This document shows positions 9,858 through 20,212 of a stretch of DNA of 64,000 nt, piece after piece. A program made the position numbers and the translations under genes. The notes below the pieces were generated by a model that saw only the letters and a program-made list of their open reading frames with translations, did no database searches and had not been told where the DNA came from. The first letter of the stretch is position 1, and the number at the start of each line of letters is the position of its first letter. The DNA is from Triatoma infestans (taxonomy: Eukaryota > Arthropoda > Insecta > Hemiptera > Reduviidae), in assembly GCA_011037195.1 (NCBI GenBank), contig JAAEAF010002565.1, positions 1 to 64,000 on the forward strand, written 5' to 3'.

Positions 9858-12540
9858 AAGACACGAACAATTTCAGTATGGGTTAGCTCGAAATAATTAT
9901 TACAACCGCAGAAAAAAAGTGGTCCATCAAATTATGAACGAAGTTGCCTCTAAACAATGCCATATTAGCATCGAATCTATAGAAAACGATTTAGATCACT
10001 TATAGAAAACAATAATAATAAGTCCAGGGAAGTGTATTATCCATCTAAAGAAAACGCTAATTTAGGAACTTGACTTAAAGGTTGAACATAAGCTACCTCA
10101 CTACATAAGTCTACCTCCCTAGATACGTCGCCTGGTCCCGATAGAGTCCTTTCCGCACTATCAAATCTTTAGGCATCGTATATATAATCAAATTAATAAC
10201 AGAAATTATTTGGAAATTTGGTTATATTCGTGAAAATCTTCGCTGTTAATTTTTTGTTTTATTTTCTATTACTTACACAATATTCTTAAATGCTTTTTTT
10301 TTTATATATATATATATATTCCATTTTCCATATGTTTCAAAGATTGTAACATAAACAATATTTTGTAGGCCTTGAAAAAAATAATAAATTTATCTAAACG
10401 TTGGCAAGAAATCATCTTGTGTTTTCCTTCTGGCTGAACCTCACGAATTTCAACAATATATTCAAAATAATACAAATATAGCCAAGAACACTTTATAATA
10501 ACGAAGGTTGTTAGTGAATTTTAATTGAACAAGCTTGATGATTATATAACGTTTGTTTTCCATCATTACTCTACAATTAAACGAGTAGTTCAACTATTGT
10601 TTATTACTTTCCAAATTGCATTTGATCGATTAATGAAGGGAATTTTATTCTTCTCCCATAACTATATTTGTTATTTTCTTTTTTAATTTTTTGAAAAGTA
10701 GTTTGAAGATGCCAAAAATTGGTCTCGAAGGTGAATTGGTTCTGCAAAATAACGGAAATTCTATGTTTCTGAAGCAAAACAAAGCCGCTATTTAGAGACA
10801 TAAAGCGGCTTTGGATATACTTCTATAGTTTCCGCCTTTATATTCGTAGGTTAGAGCGAAGGCAACATATAGACGACCAGCATTCCTGTAACTCAGTAAA
10901 ACCTGTAACTCATGTATAAACCTGCAAGTTTCGGGGAATTGGGTAAAGGAAAAATAAATCGTGGCCTGATTAGATGAATCCAGGATTGATAGAGTGCCCT
11001 ACTGGAATCAGTATATCTTTGGCAGACTCTCATCAGGCTGAAATTTTCACTTTTTTAAGATATACATAGCACGTATGACGCAAAGGTATCAGCAGAAGGT
11101 AGCGTCTGTGACAGTAACGTCGTACTAGTCGCGGGATGGATGAGGGAAATATTAGTAGTTGAATGCCCTTATTATGGCGAACCATAATAGCCTACGGCTA
11201 AGTTGGATCCCGGGCCAAAGAAGTATTCAAGCTAACGGAGAGATCGTCAGATTGGTAAAGGTGGGGGCCTGAACCTTTCTGTAAGGCCATTAAGAAGTTG
11301 TTCCTAGGAAGGTATTCAGTTTATTTACAGTCTTCAATTATATCCCAAAAATATATAGCACCTTTGTATCACTATAGGGTTGGAGAAAATGGAATGAATT
11401 ATTACAAAAAGAAAAAATTAATTAAAAAAAAAAATCAACATTTCTTTTTAGAAACAATAAAGTAATATTCACACTTCGTCCAATTCTAGCAATTTAAATT
11501 AAAAAATATTTTCCAGTAAGAAATAAATCATTGCTGGTAATAATTTATATGGCAGTGGGTAAAATGATATATACTAACGTTTTAGAGGTTATATCTCTCC
11601 CTTGGGTAGTATAAGTGAGAAAGTGTTATTCTCAGTGGTTGCGGGGCGCGGTGAGGTCTCTACAAAGCCAAGTAAAATCGTCGTTAGCTTACTTTACCTA
11701 TATGTTAATGGTGGTTTGTATGTGTGGGGGGGGGGAGGTGTGGGTGTGTATATATGTGTGGTTATAAGCAGTAACACTTTACTGGTAAATATCTACATTT
11801 ATCTGCTGAACACATTTACACAAACAGAATAACAAAGAGAATGAAATAGATATGTATAGCGTATAGATGACTGGATAAGGAAAGGAGGTGTAAGGTATAG
11901 TTAATCCTTGAGGAGTATGTGATTAATGTTATAATAATGTGAAAGATATGTGGGATGATCAGGATCCAGAAGATGGGAAACCGAAGAGAATTTCACAAAT
12001 GTTAGTGCGGCTTGTGAACAGTCCTCCAGCTTTGCTACCAGGTGCGCTAATATAATCCCCCTACTTATTCAACTAATTCTATGAAATCTCCCTTTTCATA
12101 AATCCCATTTTGTACAATACAAAACTTTGCTTATTGTAATTAATAAAACTAATTCTTAAAGTAAATAGGTTATATCGCATGCGGGAAACTTTACAATCTT
12201 AGACTTTGGTCTATATTTGTCGAGCTATAGAACTCGAACTACTACGTGAGGAAATTATGCTGGCCTTATTGCAGTTGCATGCAGTAAAAATTGACTATCT
12301 TATCTTAATCATTTAAGTGTATGACACTATAATTGACGTGAAAAGGAGAATGAATTAGAGAGAATGCAAAATATTCAATGTTATTGACGATATCTTCTGG
12401 ACTATTATGTAATCATGTCTACTACCCTCCAGGATTGGTAATTGTCTCTCTCCCATCCTATCACTTCATATTTATATAAGAACAAATGAATAAAATGTGA
12501 AGTATTTGATATCATTTGATATATAAATGTATTAACAGTA
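9858..12540. other. Unassigned AT-rich region with a GC-richer block
   Basis: Contains an AT dinucleotide run near 10303-10318, a GC-richer block at about 10800-11330 (for example GTTGGATCCCGGGCC near 11200) that I cannot identify, and a GT-rich tract near 11717-11765. A few short frames (for example 9742-10005, partly inside the solo LTR) show no recognised similarity. Confidence 0.4.
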
Positions 12541-12544
12541 CTAA

Positions 12545-12580
12545 AGAATGTTGTGCGTGTGTTTCACGCCAGATTTTTCT
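12545..12580 (+). repeat. Family R 3' terminus fragment
   Basis: GTTGTGCGTGTGTTTCACGCCAGATTTTT matches the family-R 3' end found at 24860-24900. Only the terminal piece is recognisable. Confidence 0.5.
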
Positions 12581-12613
12581 TGTTTAATTCAGAATGGAAT
12601 TGCGTTACTATTT

Positions 12614-12842
12614 AGCTTCTATTACTACCGGTTTCGGTCGATGTATAATGATGCACGGACGATGAGTCAGTGTATAAACTGAATTTGATCTGTGCAAGTC
12701 TGCGTTATCACACTGTCTGACAAACGCATCCTGAAGAAGGGCGATCGCCCGAAACTGGTCGATGACCAAAAAATGAAGCAGGCTACCACGGAAAATGTCT
12801 CTGATGCTTTCCAACTCTGCGGAACCATCCACCACAACAAGA
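12614..12842. repeat. Inverted pair of hammerhead-like repeats, copy B
   Basis: The right half (about 12700-12842, plus strand) is an H unit with an intact hammerhead core. The left half (about 12614-12680, minus strand) carries GAAAC-CG-GTA (plus-strand 12626-12635) and a degenerate CTGA (plus-strand TCAG at 12667-12670), an arrangement like other Penelope-associated hammerhead motifs. The head-to-head arrangement resembles the pair at 20001-20288. I did not find a clear target-site duplication. Confidence 0.5.
12727..12764 (+). ncRNA. Hammerhead-like ribozyme core, copy B (core intact)
   Basis: Stem I CATC (12727-12730)/GATG (12761-12764); CTGAAGA (12731-12737); stem II GGGC/GCCC around GATC (12739-12750, itself a perfect palindrome); GAAA (12751-12754); stem III C-tg-G (12755-12758); GTC (12758-12760), predicting cleavage after C12760. 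All invariant core positions of CUGANGA...GAAA...UH are met. The two-pair stem III (A-U plus C-G) is as short as in Penelope-type hammerheads, which are thought to act as dimers. Confidence 0.6.
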
Positions 12843-13803
12843 ATTAACCCTGCCTCGAATATATCACAGCTTCTATGCATTCAATTTGAGTCAGGTGGAC
12901 AATTCTTTGTTTGCCTATGCTTATAATATTCTCCAACTTAAAAAATTTACCTTAATTTGTTTCTTTTTAACTACCAAAATTTTTTTCTCCAATATTTGCT
13001 CAATTATTTTGTTTTCCTAAACTTCAGATATTTTTCTCCATTTACAAAATGAACCCGTTCATCTTAGAATGTTATAAAAAACTATTCTGCACTTTAAATG
13101 ATTTATTGATAAAACATCAATAATTAAAGAAAGAAAAAAATACCTTCTTCAACATTATTTTAAAAAAAAGTCTCTCTCTTAAAAAAATGATAACATTAAA
13201 GTCAGTTGTTTGAAATATATAAATCTTCATTTCTTAGAGAAGAACTTGAAAAAGATTATTTCTCCCAGAAGACCATTAAAAATAATTGTTCCAAGATGCA
13301 TTATATTATCTTAACATAAAACTGAACTTGATGGTACTTAAACAGCATACGAAAGTAAGCATAACATTTTTAACATTAAAGCACACACTTATTTTGAAAC
13401 TTATCATTAATTAAGAACTTTTCTATTAATAATAAAAAGGTAAAAGTGTATAATGTATCATAAAAATTTATGTACAAAATTTTATTTCAAGTATTAATGT
13501 GAACCCACTTTTTGGCTGAAGTTTTTGGTCTAACAATCAAATACTGACCCTATTACTTTTGAAATGGCAACATTCACCAGAGTAGAGATTTAACGCTGAC
13601 AAAAACTAATTTTATAGTACATAAACCTGTTACAGCTTTCTGCGTTACATTTTTCGAACTTTCGACTTCAATCGCTTCGACACAAAGTCACTTCATAATT
13701 TCAATGATGTATTTATTTTTATATACAAATTCTTTCATACTGCTATAATGGGTATGAGAAGGAGAGAAATTGGGTTAGATAGATAAATGAACTAGAAGTA
13801 AAA
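12843..13803. other. AT-rich stretch, nothing recognised
   Basis: Very AT-rich with homopolymer runs and no coding or element similarity that I can support. From about 13750 it resembles the flank of the LTR-B copies. Confidence 0.5.
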
Positions 13804-14074
13804 CTGAACACTGTATAATAATACTAAGGTAATACAAACTGCCTGGACTTTGCACTAAAATATATAAAATGCTAGTGAGAGGTAAAGAGAAAGGTTGCTG
13901 ACCCGCTGTGACTGCTGCATGAACTGTGCTGCAAGACTCGGAATACAGTCCCGTAGCTGAATTTAAACAGATTCTCCCTCTCCAGTCTGGCCTAAGCTAG
14001 ATCCTGTCAAATTTTATGTCTCTCTCTCTCTCTCTCTCTCTGCTATGGATCCCTCTCTTCGGATCCTATTACCC
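13804..14074 (-). repeat. LTR-B related copy 5
   Basis: Minus strand: GTAATAGGATCCGAAGAGAGG start, a long AG run (plus-strand TC repeat at about 14020-14041), TTTAAATTCAGCTACGG, CAGCAACC and GCAAAGTCCAGGCAG near the end. Same subfamily as the copies at 5285 and 22836. Confidence 0.6.
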
Positions 14075-14080
14075 GGCTTA

Positions 14081-14112
14081 ATCTCTGATGCTTTCCAGCC
14101 CTGCGGACCTAA
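14081..14112 (+). repeat. Tail fragment of an H-unit repeat
   Basis: ATCTCTGATGCTTTCCAGCC followed by CTGCGGACC matches the 3' tail of the hammerhead-bearing H units (8.2, 12.8, 20.2 kb). The ribozyme part is absent, so this is a fragment directly abutting an LTR-B copy. Confidence 0.6.
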
Positions 14113-15665
14113 TCAGAACCCTATTTCTTCTAGGATTTTAACTAATCCTAGTGAGTATAACGGCCTACAACACCAACTACAGTTTGACGATAATGGCAAA
14201 AATCAATACGGCTTATAGGCCTCCTTCTACTTCATGTGGCAAAGTCCTCCCCCCCTCTCACTTTCACCCACAAAGAAAATAAAAGCCTTTTTTGCAGACG
14301 GGTTTTCCGCCCCACTACCAACTAAAGTTTCGTGGGCGGGATCAGATAGCAAACTTATACTTCTTTAGTGCTTTTCTATAATGTAGTCGAAATAGGCGGC
14401 GGAAATAAAAATGTCTCATACGTCATTACTACCTTAGCACTTCCATACCACCACCAGATCACTACATCACGCTCTAATCACTGCTTGGGTACGTCTACCG
14501 GGGTCTAACAAGCTCCGCCCAAATCCTCAGAAAAGGAGACCGAGATATTTCTATAAAAAAAACTCTCTGAAAGAGAGTTTCAGATAAAATTTAAGAATAC
14601 CGTTCGGACTGTTTTTTAACAGCATTTAACACAGTTTTTATCAGTCGGACGTCAAAAACAAAGCAAACGGAATTCATCAAGATATTATTATCGAACAACA
14701 GTCGCAAAAGTCCCCTTAATATCTCGTCTGTGTAACAATATAATATTTTAAGAAAAGTTTTTATAAATAGTGCGTGCCTCTTTATTCGAACAGCAACCCT
14801 ATTTTCTGAATAATATTAATCAACTAATTGGGGAATTGTACATCACTTGAATGAATTCACTTACAGTTTTAATAACGTCTGGTCTGACATGGTCATGCAT
14901 TCCAAAAATCACTTTTACCTTTATGATTCCTATGACGACGTGCCTTTAAGAAATATAAGCAAGGACCCAGCCAGCCATAATAGATCTTCTTAGTCCGAAG
15001 AGTCTGTTTCCTGGTCCTTCACTAGTCCATTCCGGTATGTCAATTTTACAGGTATTTTTTCTATTCCATCGACTTTTTTATTCTTTTTTTTTTAATCAGT
15101 GTCCAACCCTTTTTTATTCAGAGAATTTTCATCACAAGTTTGGTTGGCTTTTTCCAATTACCCTAAACGATCTTAGCCGTTGTAACTTAATAATTCTCTT
15201 ATTTATTGATCCATATATTTCGCGCTTAGTATGAATAATAGCGTCACATGTATTGTACAAATTTGCTAAAATTATGGTAAATTTGTTAAAAATTGATTAT
15301 GAAAATATGGTTTTATATTTTAATACAAAATATACCTTAGATAACTAATAGATTTGAAAATTGGTGATAATGGTGTTTAAAGGAGCCCTGTTTATCAGTA
15401 AAGTTCAGACAGCCTTGATAAGTACTATGGCAAGGTTGGTGTTGCTTAGAGTAACCGTGTTTGCCTCATACCATACACCAGTTCAGTGTATACACTTTGA
15501 GCACTACAAACTGCTCCATGTTTATCCATAAAGTTGTGTTCAAATTACCGCCCAGTTTAATAATGATATTTATAGTATATTTAACAATTCTGGGCTACAA
15601 CCAATTTGTGTTATTATTAATTGAAAATTGAAACATATTAATTAATAAAATGTTACAAATTATAT
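14113..15665. other. Unassigned region
   Basis: Bases about 14200-14560 are GC-richer and less repetitive than their surroundings, but no frame or family is recognisable. The remainder is AT-rich without a feature that I can support. Confidence 0.4.
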
Positions 15666-15900
15666 CACAGAAAAAAAAAAAATCTGGTGCGAAACACTCA
15701 CACGACTTCCCCCTTACTGCTGTTAATACAGTTATATATAAAATTCTGTAAAATCGTAAATCAGGTTAACCGAATTCTACCAATGTTTCTATTGTAAATT
15801 AATATTGTAACGAAGCCAGTGGTGCCATCTAGGAGAGGAAGTAGGAACTTCAAGTTCTTTTAGTGGCCGCTAGGAAGCGCTGGCAACGCGCTCTAGTTAT

Positions 15901-15933
15901 TTCTGGAAAGATTGAGAAGATTCTAGAAGATTC
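15901..15933 (+). promoter_or_regulatory. Heat-shock-element array in the family C LTR
   Basis: Alternating TTC and GAA triplets occur every 5 bp: TTC 15901, GAA 15906, (ATT 15911), GAA 15916, TTC 15921, GAA 15926, TTC 15931. Six of seven slots are exact, and the last four form AGAAGATTCTAGAAGATTCT. The heat-shock-factor consensus is nGAAnnTTCn repeats. The array ends 9 bp before the TATA box at 15942, a plausible proximal promoter position. Function is inferred from sequence only. Confidence 0.75.
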
Positions 15934-15941
15934 TCCACCGG

Positions 15942-15949
15942 TATAAATA
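15942..15949 (+). promoter_or_regulatory. TATA box of the family C LTR
   Basis: TATAAATA directly downstream of the heat-shock-element array, with an AATAAA about 154 bp further on. The spacing fits an LTR U3 promoter and R-region polyadenylation signal. Confidence 0.65.
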
Positions 15950-16330
15950 GTGTGACCGCAGAGAGTTGAAACAGTTTTCCAGTTACAAATGAAGTGTACG
16001 TTTGTGGAAACTGTATAAAAAGTGAACAAAGTGAACTTTTGTGGTTTAAACTGTGAAGTAATTATTATTAAGTGTTGTATTTTGTAATTTATTGTGTACA
16101 ACAATAAATTGGTGTTTTCTTTAATTGAAGTTTAGAGTATTTTATCTATAGGAACCCACTTAAAACTAGTTGCAGTAGCTAGTTTAGAGGGAAAAACGTT
16201 ACATATAATAGTGGTGGCAGAACTATACATTGTACTGAAGCGGTACTTTAGAGAAAAAGCTTAACGCTATTTTCCCCCAGAAAATATTTCAAATAAAAGT
16301 GAATAGATAATTATGTATGCTGATAATGAA

Positions 16331-17116
16331 TGATGCTTGAATCAAGTGACTATTATTTCAAGAGCGGTTATTAGTTAGGTCTCTGAGAGCAGTCATAATG
16401 TAGGCCTAATCACATTATTTGTTTTTCACCTGGAAAATTGATTTTTATGGGGTCGTATGGGGAGGGTGCCTGCAACGTTTCAGAACTTTTGTACGATTCC
16501 ATCATAATGCTACTAAACATTAGTAAAACTTTGAACTTTGAAATTTCTTTGTCAATTATACTTGTGGCAAGATTAAGTGGTGCGTGTATTTCCCTAGAAT
16601 TTTTATTTTCATTTAGAACAACTCCAGTTTTCACACTTTGACTTATTATTATCTTAGTAATAAAATTGGTTCATTTTTTTCAAACGATCAACTTCGGATT
16701 AATTGTATGAAATTATTTTATACAAGAAGCAGCAATATTTATTGCAGGAATTGATTGGGCGGGCGGCCACCTTTTTTTTCCAACGCTCAGCTTCTCCGTT
16801 TCCATCAAGGTCTCTGCATAATCATGATCATGTTTCCATCATAGCCTTAGGTTATTAGGATAAGCCAAGGAATCCAATAATGCTAAGGTAAGATATGCCA
16901 AGGTTTTGCAATCAGTTTTGTGTTTCATTTGTTCTTATATTTTCTTTTTGGCAAGCCACCATCCGGGTGTGGAAAGGGACGACGCCGAAGATGCCATAAG
17001 AGCAGAGCTCCGTAGTAAAGAAATAATAAAATAACATCTAAATAAAGACTATACTTGATCAAAGATATTAGTGTGGTTGTTATTTTGTTTTTAATTTTAA
17101 AAATTAAAAAGTTTTA
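16331..17116. other. Unassigned region before a LINE 3' end
   Basis: Contains opposing short frames at about 16410-16641 and a GC-richer patch near 16955-17015 (GCCACCATCCGGGTGTGGAAAG) that may be a decayed C-terminal part of the LINE whose 3' end follows. No family can be assigned. Confidence 0.35.
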
Positions 17117-17291
17117 ATTTTAATTTTTCTTATTTTACTTTTGAATGTTTACTTTTGATGCTGAAATTTGATCACATCCAACCTCCGGCTGACTGATACT
17201 TATCCAAGCCATATATACTTTTATTTATTAGCTTGTTGTATATTTGATTGCTTTTTGTAATTTTGAAATAAAGTATATTATTATTATTATT
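17117..17291 (+). mobile_element. LINE 3' end with (ATT)n tail
   Basis: Shares with 60662-60835 the segments TTTTTCTTATTT...GAATGTTTACTTTTGATGCTGAAA, GATCACATC...CCGGCTGAC and GATACTTATCC, and the same microsatellite tail (ATT repeat at 17277-17291). The 60.2-kb copy carries the C-terminal coding piece, so this is the 3' untranslated region of the same non-LTR family. Confidence 0.65.
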
Positions 17292-18700
17292 CATGGATAA
17301 AACATCTCTAAAAAGCAAAATTTAATAAGATTAATATTTAATAAAATAAATAACATAAATCTGATAAAATAAAATAAAGTAAAGTTGTGTTACAAAATTT
17401 AATAAAATAAATCTGTTAACCACAGACTTTTCCTTCTTTAACGTCTGAATCGTATATTGTATCGGTACAATGAAAAAAAAAAAAAGAAAAGGTACAATAA
17501 TTGTAGCTGCTAATTGCAAATACTTATATTAATAAAACTAAATATACAAAATACTAAATAACTTTCCAAGCCGGGGTTAAATTTATGACAGTTTTGTTGG
17601 GATTTTTTTTTTTTTAGGAATGTTCAAAATATTTTATATATATATAAAATAAATGTATATATATATGTATCTGTGTATGTATTGGATATACAAGTTTGGT
17701 ACACAGAGCATATACAGCAAATGGTACAAGGCATACCGACTGACTGGACACTGGCCACTAGCCTAGCTTTTGAACGAAAAGTTTTTAATTATTTTCGTTA
17801 GCTTAGTTGGAGGTGGTAACAGGTGACTGATAAATGATGTGTTTTATGTGTATGTGTGAGCGCGAGTGTATATGTGTTGTGTCTGTGTGTGTCTGAATGT
17901 TTGAGTGATGGTGGCCATTTTAAAGACGATATGTGGAGGGGAAAACTCTCATTATTTATGGACATGTGATGCCTGTGACATGTCCAGCAACATTTTTGCA
18001 CTAAATTCATTTAATTTTTATATAGCTGTACAATGATTAATCTTTAAATAAAATAAAGCAAAAAACAAAAAAAATGAACACGTTTTGTTATTAAAAAAAG
18101 ATCATACTTAAAATTGATGAATTTCTTAAATGAATTATTATTATTTATTTTTTTTCAGTCCTTTTAATTAATTTATTAATATGGTTTATTAGTTTAGTTT
18201 TTATTTGCAATAAATATCGATTGACTCATTAAACTAATGTCTTATTTGATGATTAAGCATTAAATATCAGAGAATTAATTGGCTTTGTCTAACAAAAGAA
18301 CAATTAAAAATCTACATTTAATCTTTCAACAATTAAAAAGTCGTAGTTCCATCAAGAAAAATCTCACGCACACTATTGTCACTAATTAATGTTAACACAA
18401 TTATCTATAAAATGACAAGTTTTCCTTTAAACTTTAAAAATTTACTCATTTTTTCTAATATAATTATAATGATGGATGTACCTAACCACGCAAATAGTAG
18501 AATGTCACACTGTAGGCCGCAAGTGGGGCGCCAATAATATTGAACACTACAGTTATTGCAATTTAACGTCACAAATTCCACAGAACCCACACAAAACCTT
18601 TTTCCAAGTAAATTGTTACAAATAAAAGTAGTAGATTTCAAATAAAAGTTCAAAGGAAATCGATATAGTATGTAGTTTTAAAGAAAAATTATCAAAATAC
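17292..18700. other. AT-rich stretch with simple repeats
   Basis: Contains TA-type runs near 17634-17665 and a GT/TG-rich tract near 17838-17900. No gene or element is recognised. Confidence 0.5.
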
Positions 18701-18704
18701 TCAA

Positions 18705-19215
18705 AATTCTTATTCTGTAAAGTTGCATTTTCAGTTAATTGATTTTTTCAAATTTGGAATTCTAACAATGCTTACAATGTATATCAAAATTATACATATA
18801 TGTGTGTGGCAGAGCCATACACTGTACTGAAGTGGTATTTTTTTGAGGAAAGTTAAATGCTATTTACTATTCTCTCAAAATCCTAAAAAATTCAGTTTTC
18901 CCAGGAAACTGAAATAAAATTAATAGGTATTTATGTATATAGATTTTATAGGGACTTTAAAAGAAAAACCATTGTACCCATTTTCGATAAAAATTGTGAT
19001 AAACAAAAAAAAAACATAATCTGGTTAATGGATTTTTGCCCGAAACCATCATGACAGATGTAGTGATACAGTTTCGCATCCAGTGATTTCTTCATTTTTA
19101 AGATATATTGTTTTTTCATACTCAAGGGACCTCAAAATAAATATTATTTTTGGTGAAAACCCAAATTTCAAAAAATTTGACACGATGGCAGTAAATCCTC
19201 TCACCTACCAGAGTC
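18705..19215 (-). repeat. Family R copy, minus orientation
   Basis: Reverse-oriented body segments (GTAAAGTTGCATTTTCAGTTAATTGATTTTTTCAAATTTGGAATTCT at about 18717-18763) and, at the far end, the reverse of the family-R 5' part: CTCAAGGGACCTCAAAATAAATATT, TTGACACGATGGCAGTAAATCCTCTC (about 19176-19202). This is one of the more complete copies. Confidence 0.65.
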
Positions 19216-19354
19216 AGTAGCAAGAGAAGATAAAAATAATGATAGAAATGCTGCCAGCGAAGTAAACGTGAAGATTTATACGAGCGAACGAGTAATAAAA
19301 CTGCGAACGTTTAGGTACGAGCAAGGAAGTCGTTCATTGCTTTAATATTGAATA

Positions 19355-19919
19355 TGTTACCGGCAAAGTATGAAATCAGGCATTCTACAGAATGCCTAGA
19401 CATTTCATATAATACCTAAAAACGTTTGGCAATGTGTAGAATACTATAGAATGCCTACGGCGTAGCAGGCAAAGTAACCTTCCCTGTACATCTAGTTCGT
19501 GAGGTTATGTGTTCAGGTTGTCCCGTGTGGTTTATAGTTCTAATGATGGATAAAAATGTGTTTCGATGCCGTTTTGAGGAGGAACTACGGAAAAGAAGAA
19601 ATACTACAGCAAGGAATAGTGTATTTTTAACAGCTGAACGTTACCAGCTACTTGTCAAAAGCCTTCCTTTGGTAAAATTTAACAGCAATAACTACGCCAT
19701 AATTTTATATGGCCATTAATAGATATAGCTTTTAAGTCGTTCCATACTATGCCTAAGACGAGGTAGACATTCTATAGAATGCTTAGGCAATGTATAGGAT
19801 GCCTAGCCCAGTTATGAAATAAAAAGGATATTTCTTACTTCGTCTAAAGTAGCTAGGTATTATATGAAATGCCTAAGCATTCGTATAGAATGCCTGACTT
19901 TCATACTTTGCCGGTAACA
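19355..19919 (+). mobile_element. TIR DNA transposon, probable Ginger-like, internally deleted
   Basis: The left end TGTTACCGGCAAAGTATGAA and the right end (reverse complement TGTTACCGGCAAAGTATGAA) form terminal inverted repeats of about 60 bp with further AGGCATTCTATAGAATGCCT-type palindromic subrepeats. The flanking 4-mers AATA (19351-19354) and GATA (19920-19923) differ by one base. The TGT...ACA ends are integrase-like, as in Ginger elements. An internal frame (19507-19719) encodes a peptide with FRCRFEEELRKRRNTTARNS and LTAERYQLLVKSLPLVK, resembling the N-terminus of KRBA2/Ginger-type transposases. The catalytic integrase domain is absent, so the copy is non-autonomous. The superfamily is an inference. 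Confidence 0.6.
19546..19719 (+). pseudogene. N-terminal transposase remnant in the TIR element
   Basis: Starts at an ATG in the second of two adjacent methionine codons and runs to TAA at 19717-19719. The basic helix-rich piece (EEELRKRR ... AERYQLL) is followed by loss of similarity and a stop, where a full transposase would continue into a DDE integrase domain. Only about 57 residues remain. Confidence 0.4.
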
Positions 19920-20041
19920 GATATATTATGTAGAGCGGGGGTGTGGCTATAATGCCAAATCCACAATGACCTAAAAGAACTATTGTGGCTCTATTTAGGT
20001 ATCAGAGACATTCTCCGTGGTAGCCTGCTTCATTTTGTGGT

Positions 20042-20079
20042 CACCGACCGGTTTTGGGCGTTCGCCCATCTTCAGGATG
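20042..20079 (-). ncRNA. Hammerhead-like ribozyme core, copy D (mutated)
   Basis: Minus strand: stem I CATC (plus 20076-20079) with GGTG (20042-20045), CTGAAGA (20069-20075), stem II GGGC-GAAC-GCCC, then AAAA where GAAA is required (G12 changed; plus-strand T at 20055), C-cg-G and GTC. The change of an invariant core G predicts an inactive ribozyme. Confidence 0.5.
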
Positions 20080-20173
20080 CGATTGCCAGACAGTGTCATA
20101 AGTCATAACACAGACTCGCACAGAGCAAATACAGTATATACACTCAGAGTGTTATCACACTGTCTGACAAACG

Positions 20174-20212
20174 CATTCTGAAGATGGGACGAAAGCCCGA
20201 AACTGGTCGATG
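20174..20212 (+). ncRNA. Hammerhead-like ribozyme core, copy C (core intact)
   Basis: Stem I CATT (20174-20177)/GATG (20209-20212) including one G-U wobble; CTGAAGA (20178-20184); stem II GGG/CCC (20186-20188/20196-20198) with a 7-nt loop; GAAA (20199-20202); C-tg-G; GTC (20206-20208). The conserved core is complete; stem II is shorter than in copy B. Confidence 0.55.

Larger units (their letters stand above)
15806..16203 (+). mobile_element. Solo LTR, family C, with heat-shock-like promoter
   Basis: TGTAACG at the left end and CGTTACA at the right end are exact inverted complements. Inside, in order, are an array of GAA/TTC pentamers (15901-15933), a TATA box (TATAAATA, 15942-15949) and an AATAAA polyadenylation signal (16103-16108), the U3-R-U5 layout of an LTR on the plus strand. 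It is 398 bp long and interrupts a family-R copy. The target-site duplication cannot be read reliably because both flanks are ATAT-like. Confidence 0.75.
15667..16330 (-). repeat. Family R copy interrupted by a solo LTR
   Basis: Opens with poly-A and TCTGGTGCGAAACACTCACACGAC (reverse complement of the family-R 3' end). The body continues to about 15805 and resumes after 16203 with GTGGTGGCAGAACTATACATTGTACTGAAGCGGTA, which matches the uninterrupted minus-strand copy near 18810-18835. The comparison shows that the LTR at 15806-16203 inserted into this repeat. Confidence 0.65.
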
